Of a stretch of 64,000 nucleotides of DNA, positions 44,973 through 54,008 are shown piece after piece. Made by a program: the position numbers and the translations under genes. The notes beneath the pieces are model-generated. The model searched no databases. It had not been told where the DNA came from and saw only the letters and a program-made list of their open reading frames with translations. The stretch comes from Microcosmobacter mediterraneus (GTDB lineage Bacteria > Bacteroidota > Bacteroidia > Flavobacteriales > Flavobacteriaceae). The stretch is from the NCBI RefSeq assembly GCF_031846265.1, contig NZ_JAVRIA010000004.1, positions 124,001-188,000 on the forward strand. Reading direction: 5' to 3'. Positions within the stretch are counted from its first letter, which is position 1. Every line of letters begins with the position of its first letter.

Positions 44973-46427
44973 ATGAAGTTACTGCAATATTTTATGATGA
45001 CAGCCTTTCTGTTGTCAACGTATACTATTTTAGCTCAGAACAATAGATCTATTAAAGATGAAATTAAATCGGTTGAGAATAACCTTGAAAGAACTTTACA
45101 AATAGTTGGGCAACCAAAACAAACTTTTAGCATAGAAGAACGTATGAAGCTCTATAATGTTCCAGGAATGAGTATTGCTGTTGTTGAAGATGGTGAGTTA
45201 CGTTGGGCAAAAGGTTATGGCATTGCAAACAGCAAAACAGGAGATAAGGTAGATGAGAATACATTATTTCAGGCAGGATCTATCAGTAAACCTGTTGCTG
45301 CACTTGCGGTTATGAAACTCTATGAAGAGGGTAAAATAGACTTAGATGAAGACGTTAATACCTATTTAAAAGATTGGTCAATTCCTAAAAATAAATGGGA
45401 TGTTGATCAAAAAGTTACTTTAAGACTATTGCTTACACATTCTGCAGGAACAACAGTTCATGGGTTTCCTGGATATAAGCAAGAAGATAGGTTCCCTTCA
45501 ATAATTAAGGTTCTTCAGGGTAAAGGAAATACAGACAAAGTTGTTTTAGATACTATTCCTGGAACAAAATGGCGTTATTCTGGTGGTGGTTATACTATAA
45601 TGGAAAAAGTTGTTGAGGATGTCTCTAATATGTATCTTGAAGATTATATGATGGATAATTTATTTAAACCTCTGAGCATGACCAGAAGTACTTATGATCA
45701 ACCTATAGATACTAATGAGTATCATAATATAAGTGCAGCCTATGATGGTAATGGCGAAATAGTAGAAGGGTTGTGGAATAATTATCCAGAGCAAGCAGCA
45801 GCCGGTCTATGGACAACACCAACTGATCTTGCTAAGTACTGTATCGAAGTTCAAAAAGGTTATAATCAAAACGTTGATGGAGTATTAAAATCATCTACTA
45901 TAAAAACCATGTTAACCAAGCATTTAAATGAATGGGGTTTAGGACCTTCTCTGGAAAAAGAGGGCGATTCATTAATATTTCAACATGGAGGGAAGAATAA
46001 TGGTTTTACAAATAATTTAAGAGCTTATGCCAATTTAGGAAGAGCTGTAATTGTAATGACAAGTGCAGATAGAGGTAATGAATTAATTAATGAAGTCATG
46101 CTCAGTATTTCTGAGTATTATAACTGGAATTTAATGAAACCAAGATTAATTAAAACAATTGATGTTTCATTAGAAGATTTAAAGAAACTAGTTGGTGATT
46201 ATAGATTAGATTATAAAATTCCTGGTATTGGAAATTATGACATAAGTTTTACCATAAAGGATGGGATGATAATTGTAGAGGATCCTAACGAAAACTCTAA
46301 ATCTAAGCTCTATCCAATAGAACCAAACATTTTTATCGATTTAGAAAGTGGTAATCGTTTCGTATTTAATCCAGAAGAAAATAAAGTTGTTATTAATAAT
46401 AGATTTATTTTTTTACTAAAAAACTAA
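44973..46427 (+). CDS. Exported serine hydrolase, class C beta-lactamase family
   Basis: The 484-residue protein has a signal peptide (ending LSTYTILAQ near residue 22). Its penicillin-binding-protein-like fold carries SISK (the SxxK nucleophile motif) near residue 103 and YSGGGYTIM (Tyr of the second motif) near 198, with QHGGKNNG near 333 in the position of the KTG-like third motif. A C-terminal domain of about 100 residues resembles the small beta-barrel attached to many such esterases. Family members act as peptidases, esterases or beta-lactamases; the substrate here is unknown. It ends 12 bases into the convergent GNAT gene. Confidence 0.86.
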   Translation: MKLLQYFMMTAFLLSTYTILAQNNRSIKDEIKSVENNLERTLQIVGQPKQTFSIEERMKLYNVPGMSIAVVEDGELRWAKGYGIANSKTGDKVDENTLFQAGSISKPVAALAVMKLYEEGKIDLDEDVNTYLKDWSIPKNKWDVDQKVTLRLLLTHSAGTTVHGFPGYKQEDRFPSIIKVLQGKGNTDKVVLDTIPGTKWRYSGGGYTIMEKVVEDVSNMYLEDYMMDNLFKPLSMTRSTYDQPIDTNEYHNISAAYDGNGEIVEGLWNNYPEQAAAGLWTTPTDLAKYCIEVQKGYNQNVDGVLKSSTIKTMLTKHLNEWGLGPSLEKEGDSLIFQHGGKNNGFTNNLRAYANLGRAVIVMTSADRGNELINEVMLSISEYYNWNLMKPRLIKTIDVSLEDLKKLVGDYRLDYKIPGIGNYDISFTIKDGMIIVEDPNENSKSKLYPIEPNIFIDLESGNRFVFNPEENKVVINNRFIFLLKN

Positions 46428-46880
46428 TTCCATCTTAATATCGCTGCGTTTATATTTACAATTAGTTTCTAGTGGTAACTCTACAAAACCGTATTTCCTG
46501 TATATATAAATGGCGTTTTTTAATTTAGTGCTAGAGTAGAGTAAAAGTTTTGGTAAGCCTTTATTTTTAGCAAATTCTATACAATGCTCAAGTAATTGTT
46601 GTCCAATATGTCTCCCTCTATATTCAGTATGTACTGCCATTTTTGTAAGTTCAAATTCATTAGGTTTTTCTAGAGGCATTAAAGCCACTGTACCAACGAT
46701 TTGATCATTTAACTTAGCAAAGAAAATATAACCACCTTTATTAATGATATAGGTCTCTGGCTTACTTAAAACCTCTTCGTCAAATGGTTCTACATAGAAA
46801 TAAGTTTGCAACCATTCTTTGTTAAAATCGTAGAAATATTGCTTATAATCTTTGTGATAGTTTATAATATTAACGATCAT
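46416..46880 (-). CDS. GNAT-family N-acetyltransferase
   Basis: The 154-residue protein has the acetyl-CoA-binding motif A, EYRGRHIGQQLLEHCIEFA, near residue 90 and motif B around KLLLYSSTKLKNAIYIYRKYGF. The N-terminal region binds the acceptor, which is unknown. It starts inside the end of the arginase-family gene, an 11-base overlap, so the two are coupled. It overlaps the 3' end of the convergent serine hydrolase by 12 bases. Confidence 0.87.
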   Translation of the reverse strand: MIVNIINYHKDYKQYFYDFNKEWLQTYFYVEPFDEEVLSKPETYIINKGGYIFFAKLNDQIVGTVALMPLEKPNEFELTKMAVHTEYRGRHIGQQLLEHCIEFAKNKGLPKLLLYSSTKLKNAIYIYRKYGFVELPLETNCKYKRSDIKMELVF

Positions 46881-47889
46881 GAGCTCTAATAAAATCAGTG
46901 ATAAGATAAGTTATGAGTTTACCAATCTTAACTTCTTGTTTCTTTTTTGGTGCTGCCTCGCAAATATGTAAATAGCTAGCATTTGGTTGCATACCAAAAT
47001 AATGAACAAATTGCCTAGCTTTTTCAGCAGAGAAACCACTAGGTGTTAGTGCACTGCTTTGAATATTTTCTATAGCATCACAATCTATTTCAATACCAAA
47101 AGGATCACTATCTACATGATTGAGTGCATGTTTTAAAGCAGATTTATATTTCTGATCTTTTCTAACGTCTAGAGATTCATAAGTACAATAATCTATAGTT
47201 TTTAACTTATTCATTCTATCAAAAATAAATTGAGAGGTATAATTCTCATGCAGTCCAAACACATAATACTTTTTTAAAAACCCTTCTGCATAAGCATAAC
47301 TAAAGCCATTTCCACTATGTCTACCTTCTTCCTTTCTAAAATCGGAATGCGCATCAAAATTAATACAGTTTATAGGTTTACTTAATCCTAATGAAGTTCC
47401 TTTAATATTGCCATAAGCGTTGTTATGTCCACCTCCAATTATTATTGGTGTTTTTCCAGATTTAATAATTAAGCTAACCAAGTAACTAACATCTTTATCA
47501 ATATCTTGCACTAATTGTCTAGATAATGCAATATCTTTTTTTCTGCTTAGATTAAGTAAGTTTACTTTCTCTTGGAACGCTGGATAATGTAGTTGACCAA
47601 GTATTGCAACACGCTCTGCCTTGGTAAATGCATTAGCTTGAATATTTAATAAAATTTTTATTACTGCGTTCCAAGCTTTTGAAGTACCTGGTTTTCCGTG
47701 GTTTGCAAGCACTCCAACATCTTCAGAAATACCAAAAATAACATAGTCAACATCTAAATTTAATAATTCATCGTATATAGAATTGAGATTAGAGCAAAGT
47801 TTAATATGTTCACCAAATTTGGATTCACCTGCTCGTTTATTAATCGTATTTTTGACGTCAGAATGCGTTAATAATTTTAGGTTGTTCAT
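46870..47889 (-). CDS. hutG: Formimidoylglutamase-like arginase family protein
   Basis: The 339-residue protein has the ureohydrolase manganese-binding motifs IIGGGHNNAYGN near residue 152, NFDAHSDFRKEEGRHSGNGF near 178, and FGIEIDCDAIEN near 263. This family hydrolyses N-formimidoyl-glutamate to glutamate in histidine degradation, or agmatine or arginine in other members. The imidazolonepropionase gene 1.6 kb away favours the histidine pathway. hutH and hutU are not in the window. The assignment to HutG rests on context as well as sequence. Confidence 0.78.
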   Translation of the reverse strand: MNNLKLLTHSDVKNTINKRAGESKFGEHIKLCSNLNSIYDELLNLDVDYVIFGISEDVGVLANHGKPGTSKAWNAVIKILLNIQANAFTKAERVAILGQLHYPAFQEKVNLLNLSRKKDIALSRQLVQDIDKDVSYLVSLIIKSGKTPIIIGGGHNNAYGNIKGTSLGLSKPINCINFDAHSDFRKEEGRHSGNGFSYAYAEGFLKKYYVFGLHENYTSQFIFDRMNKLKTIDYCTYESLDVRKDQKYKSALKHALNHVDSDPFGIEIDCDAIENIQSSALTPSGFSAEKARQFVHYFGMQPNASYLHICEAAPKKKQEVKIGKLITYLITDFIRAHDR

Positions 47890-47967
47890 TTACTGAGAAT
47901 AATTAAAATTAAAACAAATTAACTCAAACAATAAGAATTAACGGTTCAACTACTTAAAAACAAATTT

Positions 47968-48855
47968 ATGGAAAATTCAAGCAGTAATAACACAGGACTA
48001 AAAGTTGGTTTAGGAATTTTACTAGTATTATTTCTAGGTACAGCATTTTACACATCAAAATTATACAAAGAGAAAAAAGAGAACGAAGCCACATTAATTA
48101 GTGAGAAGAAAGAAGTGATGACTGATCTCAGTAATATGGCAAAACAATACGATTTAGCCATAGGCGAAAACGAAGTTGCTAATGGTAAATTAGTAGAAGC
48201 GAGAGAACGTATACAAGGTTTAATGGATTCTTTAAAAATATCTCAAAACAGTGTTAATAGCCTATGGAGATACAAAAAGAAATTTTTAGCATTACAAGAA
48301 GAAATGGATGTGTTGTTAGCAGAAAATGATAGTTTAAAAGTTGAGAATAAATTGCTAGCTACGTCATTGGATAGTACGCAAGTACAATTAGCAGAACGTA
48401 CTATGTTTACAGATTCTTTATTAGTTCAGAATTCTGAACTAGCCGAAGTCATGGAAAATGCAGCTGTTTTGCAGACTGTAGATTTAAAAGGTTTTGGTGT
48501 TATAGAAAGACGTTCAGGTAAACTTATACCTACAGAACGTGCTAGTAGAAGTGATAAAATAAGAGTATGCTTTACTATTGCAAAAAATAGTTTGGTACAA
48601 TCTGGCGATAAAGAATTATACGTGCAAGTAATAGATCCTAACAATAATGTGTTGGGTGCTAATGAGCAAATACAATTTGAACAAAAAGTATTAAACTACA
48701 GCTTAGTGAGTAAGTTTAACTACGAAAACAGAAACTTAAATATCTGCGAGTTTGTATCACCAAATGAAGATGAAAAGTTTGAAAAAGGACGTTATGTGGT
48801 TAATGTTTTTAATAAAAACGACTTAATATCTACTTCAGAATTTAGTTTACGATAG
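47968..48855 (+). CDS. Membrane-anchored coiled-coil protein
   Basis: The 295-residue protein has an N-terminal membrane segment (VGLGILLVLFLGTAFYTSKL, residues 13-32), then a coiled coil from about residue 35 to 170 (for example EEMDVLLAENDSLKVENKLL), then a C-terminal beta domain of about 120 residues. Many flavobacterial homologues carry a chromosome-partitioning label, which I consider a coiled-coil artefact. It is divergent from the hutG-like gene and separated from it by 78 AT-rich bases. It ends in a shared bidirectional terminator. Confidence 0.68.
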   Translation: MENSSSNNTGLKVGLGILLVLFLGTAFYTSKLYKEKKENEATLISEKKEVMTDLSNMAKQYDLAIGENEVANGKLVEARERIQGLMDSLKISQNSVNSLWRYKKKFLALQEEMDVLLAENDSLKVENKLLATSLDSTQVQLAERTMFTDSLLVQNSELAEVMENAAVLQTVDLKGFGVIERRSGKLIPTERASRSDKIRVCFTIAKNSLVQSGDKELYVQVIDPNNNVLGANEQIQFEQKVLNYSLVSKFNYENRNLNICEFVSPNEDEKFEKGRYVVNVFNKNDLISTSEFSLR

Positions 48856-48880
48856 AATAGATAAAGATTGATTAATAGAA

Positions 48881-48914
48881 AAAATCGGAAGTTATATAGG
48901 CTTCCGATTTTTTT
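48881..48914. terminator. Bidirectional terminator between convergent genes
   Basis: AAAATCGGAAG and CTTCCGATTTT are perfect eleven-base arms around a nine-base loop, with T runs on both strands. It ends the coiled-coil gene on the plus strand and the transglutaminase-like gene on the minus strand. Confidence 0.9.
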
Positions 48915-49482
48915 ATGCTGAAAGGTTTGCAATACACTGTTCGCGTAAGTTCCAGATAACGTCAAAAGTATAAGGAATAGCGTTAGAATGAATCCACTCT
49001 TTTATAAACGTTTTATGCAAATTTACTTTGTAATCACCAACATCCTCAGGACTAATAGACTCTTCGTATAATAAAGATTTAGAAAATCTTTGATTAGATT
49101 CTCCTAATCCTGTTATATCTAGTATAGAATCACCATCTTTTAAATAGGTGTGTGCTTCTGGTATATATTGCAAATTATAGTCGTTTAAAACAGTGCCAAT
49201 ACCTTTAGTATTTAAGCTATTCATTTTATAGATGCCAATGCATAAATTAAAAGAACTGAATTTATTTTCAATGGCTAAAGCTTTTAATAAAGCATGTTTA
49301 CTAGAACATGTTCCGCAGTGTTCACTTAATACAAGATTGTAATTATTTCTATCAGAAATTCTTTGATAGTATAAGTGTTGTAAATAGTTACAAGCATCAG
49401 TAAACGTATATTTACCTAATGCTCTAAAAGCAGTGCTTATAGGTTTTGAAGAGTGAAGTTTTAAGTTAGTATACTTGTCCAT
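48913..49482 (-). CDS. Transglutaminase-like hypothetical protein next to hutI
   Basis: The 189-residue soluble protein has SEHCGTCSSKHALLKALA near residue 55, a Cys followed by a helix as in transglutaminase-fold hydrolases, and later PEAHTYLKDGDSILDITGLG near 110, which could supply the His and Asp. The arrangement suggests a Cys-His-Asp triad and a small peptidase- or transglutaminase-like enzyme. I do not recognise a named family. It starts inside the end of hutI (17-base overlap), so it is co-translated with imidazolonepropionase. Confidence 0.7.
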   Translation of the reverse strand: MDKYTNLKLHSSKPISTAFRALGKYTFTDACNYLQHLYYQRISDRNNYNLVLSEHCGTCSSKHALLKALAIENKFSSFNLCIGIYKMNSLNTKGIGTVLNDYNLQYIPEAHTYLKDGDSILDITGLGESNQRFSKSLLYEESISPEDVGDYKVNLHKTFIKEWIHSNAIPYTFDVIWNLREQCIANLSA

Positions 49483-50701
49483 TAATAATCACAGTTTCTA
49501 TTAAGTGATCACCAAATGCGTATGGTAAATATTGATAACTAGGTATAGCTTTAGTAATCATAACATTTGCTTTTTTACCTCTACAAATACTTCCGTACAT
49601 AGTACTAATTTCCATAGCATATGCACCATTAATAGTCGCTGCATTAATAGCTTCTTCAGGAGTTAGCTTTAGTTTTATACAGGCAGCACTCACAACTTGG
49701 TTCATATTACCACTTGGTGTGGAACCAGGATTATAATCTGATGCAATAGCTAGAGGTAATTCTGCATTAATTAAATCTCTAGCAGGTGTGTAAGGAATAC
49801 TTAAAAAGTAAGAGCATAGTGGTAAAGCAACAGGTATTGTATTAGAACCTTTAAGAGCTTCTATATCTTCAGTATTAAGCTCTTCTAAATGATCTACAGA
49901 TAAAGCATTATGTTTAACACCAAGCGCTATACCACCAAAAGCATTAAATTGGTTAACATGTATTTTTGGAGTAAAGCCATATTTTTTGCCAGCCTCAAGA
50001 ATTCTGTCAGTATCCTTTAGATCAAAATACCCTTTTTCACAAAAAACATCAATATATTGGGCTAATTTTTCCTTGGCTACTTTTGGGATTAACTCATTAA
50101 TAACCAAATCAATAAACGCTGTTTTATTATTCTTATAACCTTCTGGAATAGCATGTGCTGCTAAAAGCGTAGGTTTTACTTTAACAGGAAATTCTTTTTT
50201 AAGGCGTTTAATAACACGAAGCATTTTTAATTCTGCTTCAACGGTTAATCCATATCCAGATTTTATCTCTATTGCTCCTGTACCGAGTTTTATGAGATTT
50301 TTTAAGCGTTCAGAGGCTTGCTCATAAAGCTCATCTTCTGTGCTGCTTTGTAATTTTTTAGCTGAATTTAATATTCCACCACCACGATTAGCTATTTCTG
50401 CATAACTTAATCCATTGATTCTATCTACAAATTCAGACACTCTGTTTCCTGCATAGACAATATGCGTATGAGAGTCACACCAAGTTGGAAGAACTACTTT
50501 TCCTGTGGCATCAATTGTAGTTTCTGCCTCAATATTTTCGCAATCCTTCATATCACCAAATTCTACTATAGTATCATCAACTATATATAAGTAGGCATTG
50601 GTAAGTATAGGCAAGTGCTTCATATTACTACCAGACACTAACGTAACATTGCTATCTCTAACTTGAACGAGCTCTTTTATATTGGTAATAAGTATAGACA
50701 T
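49466..50701 (-). CDS. hutI: Imidazolonepropionase
   Basis: The 411-residue amidohydrolase opens 4-imidazolone-5-propionate to N-formimino-glutamate in histidine degradation. It has the metal-binding WCDSHTHIVYAGNRVSEF near residue 75, GIALGVKHNALSVDHLEEL near 260 with metal-binding His residues, and ASDYNPGSTPSGNMNQVV near 320 with the catalytic Asp. The C-terminal part returns to the composite domain. Its 3' end overlaps the transglutaminase-like gene. A terminator of the upstream FG-GAP gene lies just before it, so its promoter must be in the 30 bases next to the start. Confidence 0.94.
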   Translation of the reverse strand: MSILITNIKELVQVRDSNVTLVSGSNMKHLPILTNAYLYIVDDTIVEFGDMKDCENIEAETTIDATGKVVLPTWCDSHTHIVYAGNRVSEFVDRINGLSYAEIANRGGGILNSAKKLQSSTEDELYEQASERLKNLIKLGTGAIEIKSGYGLTVEAELKMLRVIKRLKKEFPVKVKPTLLAAHAIPEGYKNNKTAFIDLVINELIPKVAKEKLAQYIDVFCEKGYFDLKDTDRILEAGKKYGFTPKIHVNQFNAFGGIALGVKHNALSVDHLEELNTEDIEALKGSNTIPVALPLCSYFLSIPYTPARDLINAELPLAIASDYNPGSTPSGNMNQVVSAACIKLKLTPEEAINAATINGAYAMEISTMYGSICRGKKANVMITKAIPSYQYLPYAFGDHLIETVIINGQVY

Positions 50702-50732
50702 GAAGTGTATTATTATGGATTAAAATTAAGCC

Positions 50733-50767
50733 AAAAAAAAACGCTAGCAAATTGCCAGCGTCTTTTT
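50733..50767 (-). terminator. Rho-independent terminator of the FG-GAP gene
   Basis: CGCTAGC and GCCAGCG pair (one A-C mismatch) around AAATT, with nine A before and TCTTTTTT after on the plus strand. On the minus strand it follows the FG-GAP gene by 25 bases and would end its transcript. Confidence 0.75.
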
Positions 50768-50784
50768 TATATCTGTAATTTCAA

Positions 50785-52191
50785 TTATTGCTTTATTAAG
50801 CGTTGAGTAACCGAATTCCCTTCAAATTTAACAACATAAACACCACTAGCCAAGTTTGAAATATTTAGAGGTGAATTGTCATTGACAGAAGCTTGTAAAA
50901 CTTGCTCTCCTAAAACACTGTAAATAGTAAGATTAGCAGAATCTTGTATTCCATTAAAGCTTACATAATCCTTTGAAGGATTTGGATACATGTTAATGGC
51001 GTTAGTTTCAAAAGCATTAACACTAAGTGTAATCAATTCATTCTCTAGCCAAAATACGGTTTCACTAGCATTACCAATACTTGCAATATCTAAATCTGAA
51101 TCACCATCAAAATCTGCTAGAGCTAAGGCTTGCATTTGAAAATTATTATCCGTTATAGTAGTTGGTGTACTACTAGGATTTGCATTATTAGCACCTTTAA
51201 ACCATATAATGGCATCATCAGAAGTCCCAAAATCGGTAAGAATAACATCATTAAAAGTATCACCATCAATATCCTCAACAATAACTTCTCCAGGTCTATC
51301 AATAATAGAGGCATTAGAAACGTTATTTATAGTTGCTGGCATATCTTTCTCCTTATCATACCAATCAACATCTCCACCAGCTCCACCATTATCAACTTTA
51401 ATGATATCCATATCACCATCGTTATTAACATCTGCAAATTGCACATGTAATAAAAATGCATCACCACTATCTACGGTTTCAGTATCCTTAATCCAAGATA
51501 CAGAACCTAGTTCTATGAGTTGGTTGTAATACACTTCGATACTTTGACCAGTAAAAAACCCAACAACAACATCTAAATCGCCATCACCATCATAATCTGC
51601 CATATCCATGTAAAACGGATTGTTTGTACCACTTTCAATATCTGTTTCAGCAGTAAAATTACCTGTTCCATCACCTGAATACCAAGCGGTTTTATTTCCA
51701 AATACTGCAACTGCAATATCAGTGTTTCCATCGCCATTAATATCACCAGCTACAACTTCTCCAGGACCACCTGTTAAGGTTGCATCTATAGAAACTTCAA
51801 GTCCAAAACCACCTACACCATCACTTAAAAAGTAAACCAATTTACCTTGGTTAGCAGACGATGCAATAATGTCTAAGCCAAATTGACCATCGATATCAGC
51901 AACCTCTAATCCATCAACCCATCGTATTGATGTAGATACGTCAGTTTCAATAGAAAAGTTACCAGAGCCATCATTACTATACCAGCGTATAGTATTATCT
52001 ACGTTTGTAGGGTTAGTATTTGTTGCCATGACTAAGTCTATGTCACCATCACCATCTAAGTCTCCAGCTTCAATCTCGTAAGGTTCTGCACCTGTGCTTG
52101 GATCTATGTTTTGAAGTGGTAAAAACGTTGTTTGAGCTGTAAGAGTAAACCCTAATAAAATTGCACAAATTGTGAGTAATTGTTGTTTCAT
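50785..52191 (-). CDS. Secreted FG-GAP/VCBS-repeat protein with type IX sorting domain
   Basis: The 468-residue protein has a signal peptide (LLGFTLTAQ). Seven to eight beta-propeller repeats of the FG-GAP type follow, each with an Asp-rich calcium-binding loop (DLDGDGDID near residue 45, DINGDGNTD near 150, DYDGDGDLD near 200, DFDGDSDLD near 350). The C-terminal domain MYPNPSKDYVSFNG to VTQRLIKQ is a type IX secretion sorting signal. The propeller probably binds ligand or carbohydrate at the cell surface; there is no catalytic domain. Confidence 0.9.
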   Translation of the reverse strand: MKQQLLTICAILLGFTLTAQTTFLPLQNIDPSTGAEPYEIEAGDLDGDGDIDLVMATNTNPTNVDNTIRWYSNDGSGNFSIETDVSTSIRWVDGLEVADIDGQFGLDIIASSANQGKLVYFLSDGVGGFGLEVSIDATLTGGPGEVVAGDINGDGNTDIAVAVFGNKTAWYSGDGTGNFTAETDIESGTNNPFYMDMADYDGDGDLDVVVGFFTGQSIEVYYNQLIELGSVSWIKDTETVDSGDAFLLHVQFADVNNDGDMDIIKVDNGGAGGDVDWYDKEKDMPATINNVSNASIIDRPGEVIVEDIDGDTFNDVILTDFGTSDDAIIWFKGANNANPSSTPTTITDNNFQMQALALADFDGDSDLDIASIGNASETVFWLENELITLSVNAFETNAINMYPNPSKDYVSFNGIQDSANLTIYSVLGEQVLQASVNDNSPLNISNLASGVYVVKFEGNSVTQRLIKQ

Positions 52192-52232
52192 ATAAGTTAA
52201 GTTTAAAATTTGATTATCATAAAGTTACGATT

Positions 52233-53630
52233 TTATTTTAGGCTACCAACCATATCCTCTGGTTTTACCCATTCATCATATTCATCAGAAGTAACGTAAC
52301 CAAGATTTATAGCTTCTTCTTTTAAGGTGGTTCCGTTTTTATGAGCTGTATTTGCAATCTCAGCAGCTTTGTAGTAACCAATCTTAGTATTTAAAGCCGT
52401 TACAAGCATTAAGGAATTGTTTAATAACTCTTTAATTACATCACGATTTGGCTCAATTCCAGAGGCGCAATTCTCATCAAAACTCAAACATGCATCACCT
52501 AGTAATTGTGCCGATTGTAATATGTTAGCTGCCATCATAGGTTTAAACACATTAAGTTCATAGTGACCTTGCGTTCCACCAACAGTAACAGAAACATCAT
52601 TACCCATAACTTGTGCACAAACCATAGTTAAGGCTTCACATTGCGTCGGATTTACTTTCCCAGGCATTATAGAACTTCCTGGCTCGTTAGCAGGAATACT
52701 AATTTCACCAATCCCAGAACGTGGTCCAGAAGCCATCATACGTATATCGTTTGCAATTTTATTAAGTGAGACAGCTAATTGTTTTAAGGCACCATGACTC
52801 TCTACAATGGCATCATGTGCAGCCAAAGCTTCAAACTTATTAGCAGCAGTAACAAAAGGTAAACCTGTAAATTCTGCAATAAATTCAGACACACGCTTGG
52901 CATAACCTTTAGGTGTATTTAACCCTGTACCAACAGCTGTGCCACCAAGTGCCAACTCAGCTAGGTGAGGCAACGTGTTTTCTAAAGCTTTAAGACCATG
53001 GTCTAATTGCGAAACATAACCAGAGAACTCTTGACCAAGTGTTAAAGGAGTTGCATCCATGAGGTGTGTACGACCAATTTTTACAACAGCTTTAAAATCT
53101 TCAGATTTTTGCTTTAAGGTATTTCTAAGTTGTTGTATACCAGGAATGGTTACTTCTACAATTTTCTTGTATGCAGCAATATGCATACCAGTAGGGAAGG
53201 TGTCATTAGAAGATTGCGATTTGTTGACGTCATCATTGGGTGTTATGGTTTTGTCACCTTCACCAATAACTTTTCCAGCCAATTGGTGTGCTCTATTAGC
53301 AATAACCTCATTAACATTCATATTACTTTGTGTACCAGAACCAGTTTGCCAAATCACTAGTGGAAATTGATCATCATGTTTGCCCTCTAAAATCTCATCG
53401 CACACTGCTGCAATAGCATCTCGTTTTTCAATAGGTAAAACACCTAATTCACAGTTGGTATAGGCTGCTGCTTTTTTAAGGTAAGCAAAACCATATATTA
53501 CTTCTAATGGCATAGACCCTGAAGCTCCTATTTTAAAGTTATTACGTGAGCGCTCAGTTTGCGCTCCCCAAAGTTTATCTGATGGGACCTTAACGTCTCC
53601 CATGGTGTCTTTTTCTATTCTGTAGTCCAT
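52233..53630 (-). CDS. fumC: Class II fumarate hydratase
   Basis: The iron-independent fumarase of the tricarboxylic acid cycle, 465 residues, as usual for the family. Visible motifs are SGTQSNMNVNEV near residue 100, TFPTGMHIAAY near 140, GRTHLMDATPLTLGQEFSG near 188 with the catalytic His, and the signature GSSIMPGKVNPTQCEAL near 318. It is a single-gene unit on the minus strand, with a -7 promoter box 37 bases upstream. Confidence 0.96.
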   Translation of the reverse strand: MDYRIEKDTMGDVKVPSDKLWGAQTERSRNNFKIGASGSMPLEVIYGFAYLKKAAAYTNCELGVLPIEKRDAIAAVCDEILEGKHDDQFPLVIWQTGSGTQSNMNVNEVIANRAHQLAGKVIGEGDKTITPNDDVNKSQSSNDTFPTGMHIAAYKKIVEVTIPGIQQLRNTLKQKSEDFKAVVKIGRTHLMDATPLTLGQEFSGYVSQLDHGLKALENTLPHLAELALGGTAVGTGLNTPKGYAKRVSEFIAEFTGLPFVTAANKFEALAAHDAIVESHGALKQLAVSLNKIANDIRMMASGPRSGIGEISIPANEPGSSIMPGKVNPTQCEALTMVCAQVMGNDVSVTVGGTQGHYELNVFKPMMAANILQSAQLLGDACLSFDENCASGIEPNRDVIKELLNNSLMLVTALNTKIGYYKAAEIANTAHKNGTTLKEEAINLGYVTSDEYDEWVKPEDMVGSLK

Positions 53631-53666
53631 TACTTGACTCTATTTTGTAGTTTAATTTGAGTATTG

Positions 53667-53674
53667 CAAAATTA
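53667..53674 (-). promoter_or_regulatory. -7 promoter box of fumC
   Basis: The minus strand reads TAATTTTG, an exact TAnnTTTG match, 37 bases before the fumC ATG. No clear -33 element is visible. Confidence 0.45.
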
Positions 53675-53891
53675 CAACTTATATGATGTATTGTTGCTTA
53701 CAGTTTTATATTTTATATACAGTAACTGTTAATAAATACAGTCCTCATTTAGAATGGGTTGTCTTGATTTTAAAATTAAAAAAATCTAACTTCGCTTTTA
53801 ACAATGAGCATCCCGAAGTGAACATCCGATAAATACAATTAAAAAAGTCCTTATCTAAGTTTTGTGCTTCATTATAAACAACCGCTAACCA
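53675..53891. other. Intergenic region leading into the DUF6090 unit
   Basis: No gene is visible. The region ends with a sequence at 53862-53883 (TTGTGCTTCATTATAAACAA then CC) that recurs at 54930-54951 with 20 of 22 bases identical, in the same position before the second DUF6090 unit. A short palindrome, ACAGTAACTGT, lies at 53719-53729. Confidence 0.5.
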
Positions 53892-53986
53892 ATGATAAAA
53901 TTCTTTAGATTATCGAAACTTAATTTTGTCTTGCAAAATCAAATGTCCAGTGGACATTTGGGTGAGATAGCCGCTTGCGGAAAAAA
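53892..53986 (+). repeat. 95-base direct repeat, copy 1
   Basis: Copy 2 at 54983-55077 differs by one base (A or C at position 16). The unit contains two hairpins: ATTTTG/CAAAAT, and the 19-base palindrome AAATGTCCAGTGGACATTT at 53941-53959. It begins with an ATG whose frame is open for 38 codons. Each copy ends about 15 bases before a DUF6090 start. Confidence 0.9.
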
Positions 53987-54008
53987 TAGAATCCTGAAAT
54001 ATGATTAA
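53892..54008 (+). CDS. 38-residue leader peptide ORF upstream of a DUF6090 gene, copy 1
   Basis: ATG at 53892 opens a frame of 38 codons that begins MIKFFRLSKLNFVLQNQ and contains GHLGEIAACGKN. The stop overlaps the start of the DUF6090 gene (ATGATTAA, eight bases). The first six residues are those of DUF6090 proteins, and the Asn-x4-Asn and Gly-Glu-Ile spacing also echo their N-terminus. It could be a translated leader, a remnant of an older start, or an accident of the repeat. No protein evidence exists. Confidence 0.4.
   Translation: MIKFFRLSKLNFVLQNQMSSGHLGEIAACGKNRILKYD

Noticed and set aside
47968..48855. Chromosome-partitioning role for the anchored coiled-coil protein
   Set aside because: It has no Walker motif or DNA-binding domain; the resemblance to such proteins comes from the coiled coil only.
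51130..51835. Three long open frames on the plus strand inside the FG-GAP gene
   Set aside because: They are antisense shadows of a repetitive Asp/Gly-rich coding region; their products are low-complexity Ser/Ile/Thr-rich sequences with no family pattern.
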